DNA of 8,850 nucleotides from Tannerella sp. (GCA_031290635.1 JAITNE010000044.1:1-8850); one strand, 5' to 3'. Numbered from the stretch's first letter, positions 1 to 7,492 are shown. Numbers and translations are program-made. The notes: a model not told the origin generated them from the sequence alone.

Positions 1-13
1 CTAATTTCTAATT

Positions 14-31
14 TAATTTTGCATACATTTG
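14..31 (+). promoter_or_regulatory. Candidate ribD promoter: two overlapping -7 elements
   Basis: Two matches to the Bacteroidota -7 consensus TAnnTTTG lie close together: TAATTTTG at 14-21 and TACATTTG at 24-31, both followed by CA. The expected -33 TTTG would sit at or beyond the left edge of the window, so it cannot be judged. Transcription would begin near 35-40 and leave a leader of roughly 20-25 bases before the ATG at 61. A small inverted repeat, TTGCA (19-23) and TGCAA (30-34), frames the second element. The motif match is seen directly; promoter activity is inferred. Confidence 0.5.
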
Positions 32-60
32 CAAGCGTTTTAAGCACATTACATATTGAT

Positions 61-1188
61 ATGGACATTGAAAATCGTTTTATGGCAAGGTGCATCTTCC
101 TTGCAGGACATGGCAGAGCTTGCACGGCGCCAAATCCAATGGTAGGCGCTGTTGTGGCGCTCGACGGGCAAATAATCGGCGAAGGTTTTCACCAGCGCCA
201 TGGCGGGGCGCACGCCGAAGTCAATGCTGTTGAAGCAGTCGCAGAGCCGTCGCAACTGCGTAAAGCCACGCTCTACGTCAACCTCGAACCATGCTCGCAC
301 TTCGGCAAGACCCCGCCCTGCACCGAACTGATCATCCGCACAGGCATCCCCAGAGTGATAGTAGCGACCGAAGACCCCTTTGCCGACACTGCCGGACGCG
401 GTATCAATATCCTTCGACAGGCCGGCGTAGAAGTCCTCACGGGCATGATGCGAGCCGAAGCCGAAGAACTCAACCGCTATTTCCTCACCGCTCACCGCCT
501 GCATCGACCTTATATCATCCTCAAATGGGCGCAAAGTCAGGACGGATTCATAGATAAACACCGGACGAATGCGCTGGAAAAGCCCGTCAAACTCTCATCC
601 ACGCTGACGCGCATGGAAGTGCACAAGCTGCGCTCCGAAGTGCAAGCTATCATGGTCGGCTCTAACACCGCGCTGCTTGACAATCCCTCGCTCGGTCTGC
701 ATCACTGGTCAGGCGAGGCGCCCCTGCGTGTCCTGACAGACCGCCGCAGACGGATTCCTTCCGATTACAGGATATTTAATAATGAAGCCGAAACTGTCGT
801 CTTTCCGGAATATTTTTTGAAGGAAGACGTCGTTCCCCCGAAAAAAGCTGTCGTTCACACTATTTCGGATTCCGCTCCCTTGAAACCATCCTCTTCAACT
901 TGTGAACCCCTTGAAACCATCCTCTCCACCCTGTACTCCCGCCATATCCACTCCCTGCTTGTAGAAGGCGGAGCGCAGTTGCACCGGTCTTTCATTGAAG
1001 CAGGACTTTGGGATGAAATAATCATCGAAACCGCACCTTTTTGTCTGCATGAAGGAGTGAAAGCAGCCCCCGCAGGAAACGTAAAAAAACTTAACAGTCA
1101 GAAGATACCGTTTTTCCCCAGAAACAACGAAAAGCAGGCGACAATAACGAAATACAGGCATTTTGATGAATCCTGCAGCATACACTAA
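61..1188 (+). CDS. ribD: Bifunctional riboflavin biosynthesis deaminase/reductase RibD
   Basis: This cytoplasmic enzyme of 375 residues performs the second and third steps of riboflavin synthesis. It deaminates the pyrimidine made by GTP cyclohydrolase II, then reduces the ribosyl side chain with NADPH. The N-terminal cytidine-deaminase-like domain (about 1-145) carries the zinc site: His51 and catalytic Glu53 in GAHAEVNA, plus Cys78 and Cys87 in EPCSHFGKTPPC. The C-terminal reductase domain (about 155-365) shows the family motifs VGSNTALLDNPSL and LLVEGGAQL. I start at ATG 61, giving MDIENRFMARC. An in-frame TTG at 19 would add 14 residues but overlaps the promoter elements. The inter-motif segment around residues 270-290 holds a frame-shifted short duplication. 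A 95-bp gap with its own promoter element separates ribD from the envelope genes, so co-transcription is not required. The identification is secure; the start is likely. Confidence 0.96.
   Translation: MDIENRFMARCIFLAGHGRACTAPNPMVGAVVALDGQIIGEGFHQRHGGAHAEVNAVEAVAEPSQLRKATLYVNLEPCSHFGKTPPCTELIIRTGIPRVIVATEDPFADTAGRGINILRQAGVEVLTGMMRAEAEELNRYFLTAHRLHRPYIILKWAQSQDGFIDKHRTNALEKPVKLSSTLTRMEVHKLRSEVQAIMVGSNTALLDNPSLGLHHWSGEAPLRVLTDRRRRIPSDYRIFNNEAETVVFPEYFLKEDVVPPKKAVVHTISDSAPLKPSSSTCEPLETILSTLYSRHIHSLLVEGGAQLHRSFIEAGLWDEIIIETAPFCLHEGVKAAPAGNVKKLNSQKIPFFPRNNEKQATITKYRHFDESCSIH
877..925 (+). repeat. Out-of-frame 18-bp direct repeat inside ribD
   Basis: The 18-base string CCCTTGAAACCATCCTCT occurs at 877-894 and again at 908-925. 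The period is 31 bp, which is not a multiple of three, so the copies are read in different frames. The first gives LKPSSS and the second gives LETILS. Weaker similarity continues past the first copy, which suggests a decayed 31-bp tandem duplication. The second copy reads as the expected conserved sequence just before LLVEGG. The reading frame stays open, so any shift must have been compensated nearby. Confidence 0.8.
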
Positions 1189-1253
1189 AGAAGACGATAC
1201 ACTAAATTATTATAAAATTCAGGCGATATTACCGCAATGCCAAAAAAAATGCG

Positions 1254-1261
1254 TATTTTTG
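1254..1261 (+). promoter_or_regulatory. Candidate -7 element for the lipoprotein-to-bamA operon
   Basis: TATTTTTG matches the Bacteroidota -7 consensus TAnnTTTG, is followed by C, and lies 22 bases before the ATG at 1284. I see no good -33 TTTG at the usual spacing (around 1231-1234). It is the only such element between ribD and the four tightly spaced genes that follow, so it is the natural candidate promoter for them. The match is seen; the function is inferred. Confidence 0.45.
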
Positions 1262-1283
1262 CCGTCTCAAAACTGAAAAATAA

Positions 1284-2633
1284 ATGAGAAAAATAAATAT
1301 TCAAACCTGGCTATCAGGATGTTTTCTGTTTCTTTTATCGTCATGTTTGGGCGATAATACGACCGACGTAGATGACTGGCTTCTGGGCAACGCGCAAATC
1401 GCAAGCTTCACCCTGTCGAACGACTCGATAGAGGGACTGTCAACCGTCGTTTTCACTATCGACCAGGTCAACAGCAAGATATTCAACCGCGATTCCATGC
1501 CCTTCGGCACGCGGGTGGACAGCTTCGACCACAAGGTGCTTTGTACGATTGCCTACGAGGTCGGCGCTTACGCAGTACTGATAGTGCCGTCAGCATCAGG
1601 CGATTCAATCTGGGACGTTACCGATTCGGTAGATATTTCACAGCCGCTTGTGATAACAATTTATCCCTACGACGGCGTTACAACCAAAACCTACGAGGTA
1701 AAACTGAATATCCATCAGGTCAATCCCGATTCAATGATATGGCAGCGCCAACCCGACCTGCCCGCAAGCGCAACCGCAGATGACCTGAAGGTTATTACCC
1801 GGAAGGATTCCTATTATATGTATGCTCACGACGGAGACGGATTCCATCTCTACCGGGCTGATACCGCAGCAATCACGGCGTGGACGGAGCTGTCGCCGCC
1901 CGACCTCCCCGCCAACGCCCTCATCTCGCAGATAATCGAATTTGAAAACCTGCTGTACCTTATCGACAATGACGGCAAACTGTATAGCTCTACCGACGGC
2001 CTGCAATGGACGGAAGTAACCGGTACTCCGAAACTCGTATCCCTGCTCGGCACAGTTCCCGACGGCGTTGCCCGCGAAGTATCCGTAATAGCAGCAACAG
2101 CGACCATCGACGGCTCTTTGCGCCACGTCGTCATGTCGAAAGACGGCCTGTGGACTGCCGGCGCATCCCTCGCAGCCTCATTCCCCATCAGCGGCTTTAG
2201 CTCCCTGAACTATGAAGCAATGTACTATCCACGCCTGATGGCCGTCGGAGGAAGAGACGCGCAAGGCGACCTGTCTGACAAAGCCTGGTCAACAATGGAC
2301 GGACTCGCCTGGGCGCCGCTGAGTAACGAGAAACTCACATTCACACCCCGCGAAGGCGCATCGGTAGTAAAATATGACAACGACTTCTATCTGCTTGGCG
2401 GCTTCGACGCCGACGGACAGGCGTCCGGCGAGATTTACCATACCCATGACAGCGGCGTAACCTGGGTTCTCACTACGCATGAATTTCCGGAAGAATACTC
2501 TCGACGAGGCTTTGCTTCGGCGATAGTAAACCACGAAAATTATATACTGCTTTTCGGCGGAGAAGCAGCTCAAAGTACTTATTTCTTGAACGAACTGTGG
2601 CAAGGACGTATAAACCGCTTAGGATTCAAATAA
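1284..2633 (+). CDS. DUF6242-type outer-membrane lipoprotein with kelch-like repeats
   Basis: The protein has 449 residues. A lipoprotein signal peptide ends in LSSC, with Cys21 as the lipidated residue. The acidic tract after the cysteine (LGDNTTDVDD) is compatible with export to the cell surface, as known for Bacteroidota surface lipoproteins, but is not a textbook export signal. Residues about 35-145 look like a beta-rich Ig-like domain. The rest has beta-propeller features: double glycines at 322-323, 372-373 and 425-426, spaced about 50 residues apart, and DG.xW or SGxTW motifs ending at Trp242, Trp343 and Trp394. I recognise the overall type and genomic position as the DUF6242 family, whose function I cannot state from sequence. 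Its stop codon is only 3 bp before the small barrel gene, and uppS and bamA follow, so a role in outer-membrane assembly is a reasonable inference. No enzymatic motif is visible. Confidence 0.85.
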   Translation: MRKINIQTWLSGCFLFLLSSCLGDNTTDVDDWLLGNAQIASFTLSNDSIEGLSTVVFTIDQVNSKIFNRDSMPFGTRVDSFDHKVLCTIAYEVGAYAVLIVPSASGDSIWDVTDSVDISQPLVITIYPYDGVTTKTYEVKLNIHQVNPDSMIWQRQPDLPASATADDLKVITRKDSYYMYAHDGDGFHLYRADTAAITAWTELSPPDLPANALISQIIEFENLLYLIDNDGKLYSSTDGLQWTEVTGTPKLVSLLGTVPDGVAREVSVIAATATIDGSLRHVVMSKDGLWTAGASLAASFPISGFSSLNYEAMYYPRLMAVGGRDAQGDLSDKAWSTMDGLAWAPLSNEKLTFTPREGASVVKYDNDFYLLGGFDADGQASGEIYHTHDSGVTWVLTTHEFPEEYSRRGFASAIVNHENYILLFGGEAAQSTYFLNELWQGRINRLGFK

Positions 2634-2636
2634 AAG

Positions 2637-3344
2637 ATGATGACTCTGTCATTTTTTCGGCTATCAGCGTTGCCCGTAGCGTTTTTATGGCTTGTGTCGC
2701 ACTCGGCTAACGCTCAGGAATACCTCTACGAGATAGGCGGTATGCTTGGAGGAGCGTTCTACATGGGTGACGCCAACAAAACAACCCTCTTTGCCGACAT
2801 GAACCCTGCCGCAAGCGCCATATTTCGCTATAACGCAAACTACAGGGTAGCATTTCGCGGCAATCTGGCATGGGCGCGAATCTCAGGCTCGACGGCAAGG
2901 ACCGACAACGTCTTCCCCGACAACGCGCAGATAGCTTTCGAGCGTAACGTGATAGACCTCGGCGCACAGGCGGAGTTTAACTTCTTCCCCTACAGCGACA
3001 TTCATAAGTACCTTTACACAAAGCGAATATCGCCTTACATCGCAGGAGGCTTCGGACTTTCGGCAGCGCCGGTTGACGGCGAAATGTTTTTCAGTCCGCA
3101 CCTCTCGGCAGGCACGGGAGTAAAGTACAAGCTCAAGAACCGCCTCAACATCGGCGCAGAGCTGTCGGTACGCAAACTGTTTGGCGACGGACTTGACAAT
3201 AAACTGCTGAACGACCCCTACGGCACAGGCAGCGACCTGCTGAAGAACCGCGACTGGTACGTGTGGATGAAAGTATTCATCACCTACGACTTCGGGCTTC
3301 GCGACTGCAATTGTAACAAGAAAGAGACAAAAGAAATATATTAA
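2637..3344 (+). CDS. DUF6089-type small outer-membrane beta-barrel protein
   Basis: The protein has 235 residues. A Sec signal peptide ends at Ala26 (SANA before QEY). The mature part begins with a Gly-rich strand (YEIGGMLGGAFYMGD) and continues with alternating aromatic and polar stretches typical of an eight-stranded outer-membrane barrel, ending in a strand (VWMKVFITYDFGL). After the last strand comes a short Cys- and Lys-rich tail (DCNCNKK), so the barrel does not end at the C-terminus. It fits the DUF6089 family found next to uppS and bamA in Bacteroidota. No catalytic motif is visible. Two adjacent ATG codons (2637 and 2640) are possible starts; the choice changes only one residue. The 3-bp gap upstream and the 10-bp gap to uppS indicate co-transcription. 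A partner or accessory role with BamA is inferred from context and topology. Confidence 0.85.
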   Translation: MMTLSFFRLSALPVAFLWLVSHSANAQEYLYEIGGMLGGAFYMGDANKTTLFADMNPAASAIFRYNANYRVAFRGNLAWARISGSTARTDNVFPDNAQIAFERNVIDLGAQAEFNFFPYSDIHKYLYTKRISPYIAGGFGLSAAPVDGEMFFSPHLSAGTGVKYKLKNRLNIGAELSVRKLFGDGLDNKLLNDPYGTGSDLLKNRDWYVWMKVFITYDFGLRDCNCNKKETKEIY

Positions 3345-3354
3345 ACTAAATATA

Positions 3355-4098
3355 ATGTCGATAGAAGAAATAGATAAGAGCAAACTGCCGCAACATATTG
3401 CCATCATCATGGATGGGAACGGGCGCTGGGCTAAATCTCGCGGTGTAGAACGCTACGAGGGGCACAGCGAAGGCGTCGTTTCGGTACGTAAGGTCGTCGA
3501 AGCAGCAGTTGCTGTAGGGCTTCGATACCTGACGGTCTATACTTTTTCGACAGAAAACTGGAACCGACCCGAAGATGAAATACGCGCTCTGATGTCGCTT
3601 ATGGTGGCTGCCATCCACCGCGAGACGCCTGACTTGATGCGTAATAACGTCCGGCTGACCACTATCGGCGACCTGTCGAGATTGCCTGACGAAGTGGCTA
3701 CAACCTTGCAGGACTGCATCCGCCAAACTTCCGCCAACACAGGCACTACGCTGATACTGGCGCTCAGTTACTCCTCACGCTGGGAGCTTACCGAAGCTAC
3801 GCGAAGGATAGCGGCTGAAGTTGCAGCAGGCACATTAGACGCAGGAAGCATTAACGAGCAACTGCTCTCGTCCTACCTGACGACCGGCAGCCTTCCTGAC
3901 CCCGACTTGCTGATACGCACCGGCGGCGAAACGCGGATAAGTAACTTCCTGCTCTGGCAGCTGTCTTATGCGGAACTGTACTTCACCGACGCCTATTGGC
4001 CTGACTTCCGCGAAAGCGAGTTCTATGAAGCTATTAAAGTCTATCAGCGTCGAGAACGCCGTTATGGCATGACAAGCGAGCAATTAAACAAATTCTGA
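3355..4098 (+). CDS. uppS: Isoprenyl transferase, undecaprenyl diphosphate synthase UppS
   Basis: This cis-prenyltransferase of 247 residues, normal for the family, adds isopentenyl units to farnesyl diphosphate to make the C55 lipid carrier for peptidoglycan and surface glycans. It acts at the cytoplasmic face of the inner membrane. The signature HIAIIMDGNGRWAKSRG contains the magnesium-binding Asp20. His37 in the GHSEG motif, FSTENWNRP, and the C-terminal DLLIRTGGETRISNFLLWQ and AELYFTDAYWPDF blocks are all present. The start ATG at 3355 puts Asp20 at the usual distance from the N-terminus. There is no Shine-Dalgarno sequence; the leader is AT-rich (AACTAAATATA). It sits between the small barrel gene and bamA, 21 bp from the latter. 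The uppS-bamA neighbourhood is ancient, but the cdsA and rseP genes found between them in proteobacteria are missing here. Confidence 0.97.
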   Translation: MSIEEIDKSKLPQHIAIIMDGNGRWAKSRGVERYEGHSEGVVSVRKVVEAAVAVGLRYLTVYTFSTENWNRPEDEIRALMSLMVAAIHRETPDLMRNNVRLTTIGDLSRLPDEVATTLQDCIRQTSANTGTTLILALSYSSRWELTEATRRIAAEVAAGTLDAGSINEQLLSSYLTTGSLPDPDLLIRTGGETRISNFLLWQLSYAELYFTDAYWPDFRESEFYEAIKVYQRRERRYGMTSEQLNKF

Positions 4099-4119
4099 TT
4101 AGAAGAGAAACAACTATAT

Positions 4120-6906
4120 ATGGACAAGAAAATACTGTTGATTATTACATTTTTATGCTTTTGCATCTACGGAAGTTCGCAAGGGACAGACACTGTGCGG
4201 CATACCATGCCGATTTCACAGGCGACAGACACTGCACGGCACATCGTGCCTTCGGCGGCGGATACGGCAAAGATCGCCGTAGAGGATTCGATACCCGCAG
4301 GCGAGATTCCTACTATCGAGTACACCTTCTCACAGAAGAAGTACAAGATAGAAAAGATCTACGTTACCGGCGCGACTAACTATGAGGACTATGTGCTGAT
4401 AGGCTTTTCGGGGCTTGCGGTAGGCGATGTGGTTACAGTCCCCGGCGATGAGATTACGGAAGCCGTAAACCGCTTTTGGAAGCAGGGATTGTTCTCGGAC
4501 GTCAAGATTCTGGCTCGACGCATGGTGGACGACAAGGTATGGCTCGAAATACAGCTCACGCCACGTCCGCGCATCTATGAAACAATCTTCAACGGAGTGA
4601 AGAAAGGCGAACGCACCGACCTCGAAGCCAAGCTCAACCTCCGCAAGGGACACCAGATAACGCCGCACATCATCGACCGCGCTAAAATACTTATCAAGAA
4701 ATACTTTGAAGAAAAAGGCTTCAAGAACGTGGACATAGACGTAGTCGAGAAGCCAGTACCCGGCAAGGATGGCGAAGTAAGCGTCAACTTCAATATCGAC
4801 AAGAACGAGAAGACTAAGATTGAAAAGATATACTTTAGCGGCAACTCGAAGCTGACGGACTTTCAGCTTCGCAAGGCGATGAAGAAGACCAATGAGAAGT
4901 TTAATCTGAAAGAACGGTTCAAGAACTCGTGGTTGGAGTTGTTCAGCACAAAGAAGTTTACCGCTATAGAATATGAGAACGACAAAAACAGCCTCATTGA
5001 CAAATACAACGAGTTTGGATACCGCGACGCGGAAATTGTGTCGGACAGCGTTACTACATTCGACAAAAAGCACGTCAACATCTACCTGAATATCAGCGAA
5101 GGTCAACAGTATTTCCTGAAGGACATCAGCTTTGTCGGTAACACCAAGTACCCATCCTACGAACTTGAGAGAATACTTAACATGAAGCCCGGCGAGGTTT
5201 ATAACCAGAAGAAACTGATGGAGCGCGTCAAAGATGACGAAGACGCGATGATTAACATTTATCAGAATACCGGCTACATGTTTTCGTATGCCGACCCTGT
5301 GGAGGTTGACATAACAGACGATTCGATAGCCCTTGAAATACGTATTTTTGAAGGCCCGCAGGCTACTATCAACAAGATTGTTATCAACGGTAACGACCGC
5401 CTGTATGAGGATATTATCCGTCGCGAACTGCGCACCAAACCCGGCGACCTCTACAGTCGTGAAGCGCTGATGCGTTCTCTGCGCGAACTGGCGCAGATGG
5501 GACATTTCGACCCCGAAAACATGAGACCTGATATAAATCCCAATCAGGAAAACGGAACTATCGACCTTATCTACAACCTGACTTCCAAGGCTAACGACCA
5601 GGTAGAGTTTTCGCTCGGCTGGGGACAAACGGGCGTGATAGGCAAATTAGGACTTAAATTCACTAACTTCTCAATGAGCAACCTGCTTAACGCCAAAAAT
5701 ATGAGAGGCATCATTCCTCAAGGCGAAGGGCAGACATTCAATATCAACGGACAGACCAATGCCTCGTATTATCAGGCATACAGCGTATCATTCCTCGACC
5801 CGTGGTTCGGCGGCAAGCGACCAAACTCACTTTCGCTCAGCGCGTACTTCTCGCGCTACACCGGCGTCAACAACCGCTACTACAGCCAAATGCAAAACGC
5901 TTACCTCAGCAGCATGTATAACAACTATTACAGCGGCTACGGCTACGGAAGCAGTTACGGCAGCAGCGGCTACGGCAGCAACTACAGTTACGAAAGCGCC
6001 TACGACAAAAACAAATACATGCAAATACTCGGCGTATCGGCAGGCTACGGCAAACGCCTCAACTGGCCTGACAACTATTTCAACTTTATGGCTACGTTGA
6101 ACTATCAGGTGTATATGCTCCAGAACTGGTCGAGCACATATTATCTGGGAATTTCGGAGAACGGTAATTATAACGACGTCAACCTCGAACTCGCCCTGCA
6201 ACGCAACTCTGCCGACAACCCTCTCTACACCCGTTCCGGCTCGACGTTCACGCTGACCGGCGCATTCACCCTGCCCTACTCTCTCTTCGACGGTAAAGAC
6301 TACGCCAATATCACCTCCGAAGCCGAGAAATTCAAGTTTGTAGAATACTACAAAGTAACTTTCAAAGCCAAGACTTTCATTCCTCTGTTGCCGTTGCCGC
6401 CGAATTATGGAGGCGACGGTCCTCAACGCACGCCGGTAATGATGTCGCGCGTTGAAGTAGGCTGGATCGGCGACTACAACAAGAATAAGAAATCGCCCTT
6501 CGGCACATACTATGTAGGCGGCGACGGCATGACCGGCGGCTACTCCTACTATCAGGAAACAGTAGCCCTGCGCGGTTACGACAACGGCGCAATCGCTGGC
6601 AACAACCCTGCAATGTACTCGGCTCGCGCCTACTCGCGCCTCTCGCTCGAACTGCGCTATCCGCTAATCCTCGAACCCTCAAGCACTATCTACGGTCTGG
6701 TTTTTGCCGAAGCAGGCAACGCATGGAGCGCGATGGCTAACTACGACCCCTTCAACCTCAAACGTTCAGCCGGTTTCGGCGTCCGTATCTTCCTCCCGAT
6801 GATAGGGTTGATGGGTATCGACTGGGGCTACGGCTTCGACAAGCCCTACGGCTCTACAACACGCAGCGGCGGTAATTTCCACTTTATACTCGGACAAGAA
6901 TTTTAA
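4120..6906 (+). CDS. bamA: Outer-membrane protein assembly factor BamA (Omp85)
   Basis: BamA is the core of the machine that folds and inserts beta-barrel proteins into the outer membrane. This copy has 928 residues. A signal peptide covers about 1-20 (cleavage near GSSQG). A 50-residue linker with tandem repeats follows. Five POTRA domains lie at roughly 75-151, 152-230, 232-331, 331-414 and 415-491, each opening with a strand such as KIEKIYVTG or TKIEKIYFSGN. The 16-stranded barrel spans about 493-928 and ends in a terminal Phe, as expected of the beta-signal. The loop-6 motif that packs inside the barrel is LRGY, with Arg818. A Tyr/Gly/Ser-rich stretch (588-628) is predicted to be an external loop. 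It is the last gene of the tight run starting at 1284. A 64-bp gap with a promoter element separates it from the first skp. TamA-like alternatives are unlikely given five POTRAs and the skp neighbours. Confidence 0.97.
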   Translation: MDKKILLIITFLCFCIYGSSQGTDTVRHTMPISQATDTARHIVPSAADTAKIAVEDSIPAGEIPTIEYTFSQKKYKIEKIYVTGATNYEDYVLIGFSGLAVGDVVTVPGDEITEAVNRFWKQGLFSDVKILARRMVDDKVWLEIQLTPRPRIYETIFNGVKKGERTDLEAKLNLRKGHQITPHIIDRAKILIKKYFEEKGFKNVDIDVVEKPVPGKDGEVSVNFNIDKNEKTKIEKIYFSGNSKLTDFQLRKAMKKTNEKFNLKERFKNSWLELFSTKKFTAIEYENDKNSLIDKYNEFGYRDAEIVSDSVTTFDKKHVNIYLNISEGQQYFLKDISFVGNTKYPSYELERILNMKPGEVYNQKKLMERVKDDEDAMINIYQNTGYMFSYADPVEVDITDDSIALEIRIFEGPQATINKIVINGNDRLYEDIIRRELRTKPGDLYSREALMRSLRELAQMGHFDPENMRPDINPNQENGTIDLIYNLTSKANDQVEFSLGWGQTGVIGKLGLKFTNFSMSNLLNAKNMRGIIPQGEGQTFNINGQTNASYYQAYSVSFLDPWFGGKRPNSLSLSAYFSRYTGVNNRYYSQMQNAYLSSMYNNYYSGYGYGSSYGSSGYGSNYSYESAYDKNKYMQILGVSAGYGKRLNWPDNYFNFMATLNYQVYMLQNWSSTYYLGISENGNYNDVNLELALQRNSADNPLYTRSGSTFTLTGAFTLPYSLFDGKDYANITSEAEKFKFVEYYKVTFKAKTFIPLLPLPPNYGGDGPQRTPVMMSRVEVGWIGDYNKNKKSPFGTYYVGGDGMTGGYSYYQETVALRGYDNGAIAGNNPAMYSARAYSRLSLELRYPLILEPSSTIYGLVFAEAGNAWSAMANYDPFNLKRSAGFGVRIFLPMIGLMGIDWGYGFDKPYGSTTRSGGNFHFILGQEF
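4183..4259 (+). repeat. In-frame 39-bp tandem repeat in the BamA N-terminal linker
   Basis: Two copies of a 13-codon unit lie at 4183-4221 and 4222-4260. They encode GTDTVRHTMPISQ and ATDTARHIVPSAA. The first 29 bases of the copies match well (GACAGACACTG is identical) and the last 10 have diverged. A partial third unit follows, DTAKIAVED. The repeat lies between the signal peptide and POTRA1, in residues 22-47, and is predicted to be an unstructured periplasmic tether. The repeat is plain in the sequence; its role is unknown. Confidence 0.8.
5881..6003 (+). other. Tyr/Gly/Ser-rich low-complexity loop in the BamA barrel
   Basis: Residues 588-628 contain 12 Tyr, 11 Ser and 6 Gly out of 41, with near-repeats of SGYGYGS, SYGSSGYGS and NYSYES. 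The DNA uses mixed codons for these residues (TAC/TAT, AGC/AGT, GGC/GGA), so it is not a simple microsatellite. The stretch follows predicted barrel strands early in the barrel domain and precedes another (KYMQILGVSAGYG), which suits a surface-exposed loop. Confidence 0.75.
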
Positions 6907-6925
6907 ACCCGTATAAACCAAATGT

Positions 6926-6933
6926 TAAATTTG
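6926..6933 (+). promoter_or_regulatory. Candidate -7 element for the first skp/ompH gene
   Basis: TAAATTTG matches TAnnTTTG exactly and is followed by CAGTC. It lies 37 bases before the ATG at 6971, in the 64-bp gap after bamA. Only a weak T-rich candidate for the -33 element (TTTT at 6901-6904) is visible. The two chaperone genes could therefore be transcribed independently of bamA as well as by read-through, since no terminator is visible after bamA. Confidence 0.5.
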
Positions 6934-6970
6934 CAGTCTAAATATTCGTAATCATTAAACACATATAAGT

Positions 6971-7486
6971 ATGAAAAGAATTATTTTTTTTATGGTATTG
7001 TTTTGCTCGATGGCAATAACAATGGAAGCGCAGAAATTTGCGTTGATAGACATGGAATATATACTGAAAAATATTCCGGCTTATGAGATGACTAACGAAC
7101 AGTTAAGTCAACTATCCGAGAAGTGGCAGGCTGAAGTAGAAAAACTACAGCAGGAAGCTCAAAACATGTACAAGGCCTTCCAAAGCGACCAGGTCTTCCT
7201 CTCCGCCGAGATGAAAACCAAACGCGAAGAAGAAGTCATCAGAAAAGAACAGGAAGCGCAAGACCTCAAGCGCAAGTACTTCGGCGCTGAGGGCGAACTC
7301 TACAAGAAACGCGAAGCGCTGATGAAACCCATTCAGGACGAAATCTACGAAGCCGTCAAAGCCATTTCCGAAGAGAAAGGCTATCAGATGGTCGTCGATA
7401 GAGCCTCCGCAATGAGCGTAATCTACGCCTCGCCCAAAATCGACATTAGCAACGAAGTTCTGTTGAAATTAGGTTATTCAAAATAA
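6971..7486 (+). CDS. OmpH/Skp-family periplasmic chaperone, first copy
   Basis: The protein has 171 residues and belongs to the Skp/OmpH family, whose trimers hold unfolded outer-membrane proteins in a cavity on their way to BamA. A signal peptide ends at Ala20 (MEA before QKF). The mature N-terminal strand FALIDMEYIL leads into a long charged helical hairpin (about 41-118) rich in Glu, Lys and Gln, which forms the tentacles. The trimerisation part returns with PIQDEIYEAVKAISEEKGY and the strand QMVVDR. Length and layout are normal for the family. It follows bamA by 64 bp and precedes a second, clearly paralogous copy. The family call is secure; which of the two copies is the main Skp cannot be decided from sequence. 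Confidence 0.93.
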   Translation: MKRIIFFMVLFCSMAITMEAQKFALIDMEYILKNIPAYEMTNEQLSQLSEKWQAEVEKLQQEAQNMYKAFQSDQVFLSAEMKTKREEEVIRKEQEAQDLKRKYFGAEGELYKKREALMKPIQDEIYEAVKAISEEKGYQMVVDRASAMSVIYASPKIDISNEVLLKLGYSK

Positions 7487-7492
7487 TATGCC

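Noticed and set aside
19..60. TTG at 19 as the ribD start
   Set aside because: It falls inside the promoter-like elements and adds 14 residues not seen in typical RibD proteins. ATG at 61 gives a standard N-terminus.
49..561. Antisense 170-codon frame opposite ribD
   Set aside because: It is a shadow of the conserved deaminase domain on the + strand and shows no signal peptide or domain of its own.
1241..1261. A-tract/T-tract inverted repeat before the lipoprotein gene as a ribD terminator
   Set aside because: The pairing is CAAAAA with TTTTTG only, with almost no G-C pairs, so it would not terminate. It overlaps the -7 element and is more likely just AT-rich promoter DNA.
4330..5628. Antisense open frame of 432 codons opposite bamA
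   Set aside because: It lies fully inside bamA, has no recognisable motifs, and its Val/Leu/Phe-rich composition is what the complement of bamA codons would give. Codon bias of the sense gene explains the lack of stops.
5759..6100. Ala/Thr-rich 113-codon frame overlapping the BamA loop on the + strand
   Set aside because: Its composition results from reading the Tyr/Gly/Ser codons of bamA in another frame.
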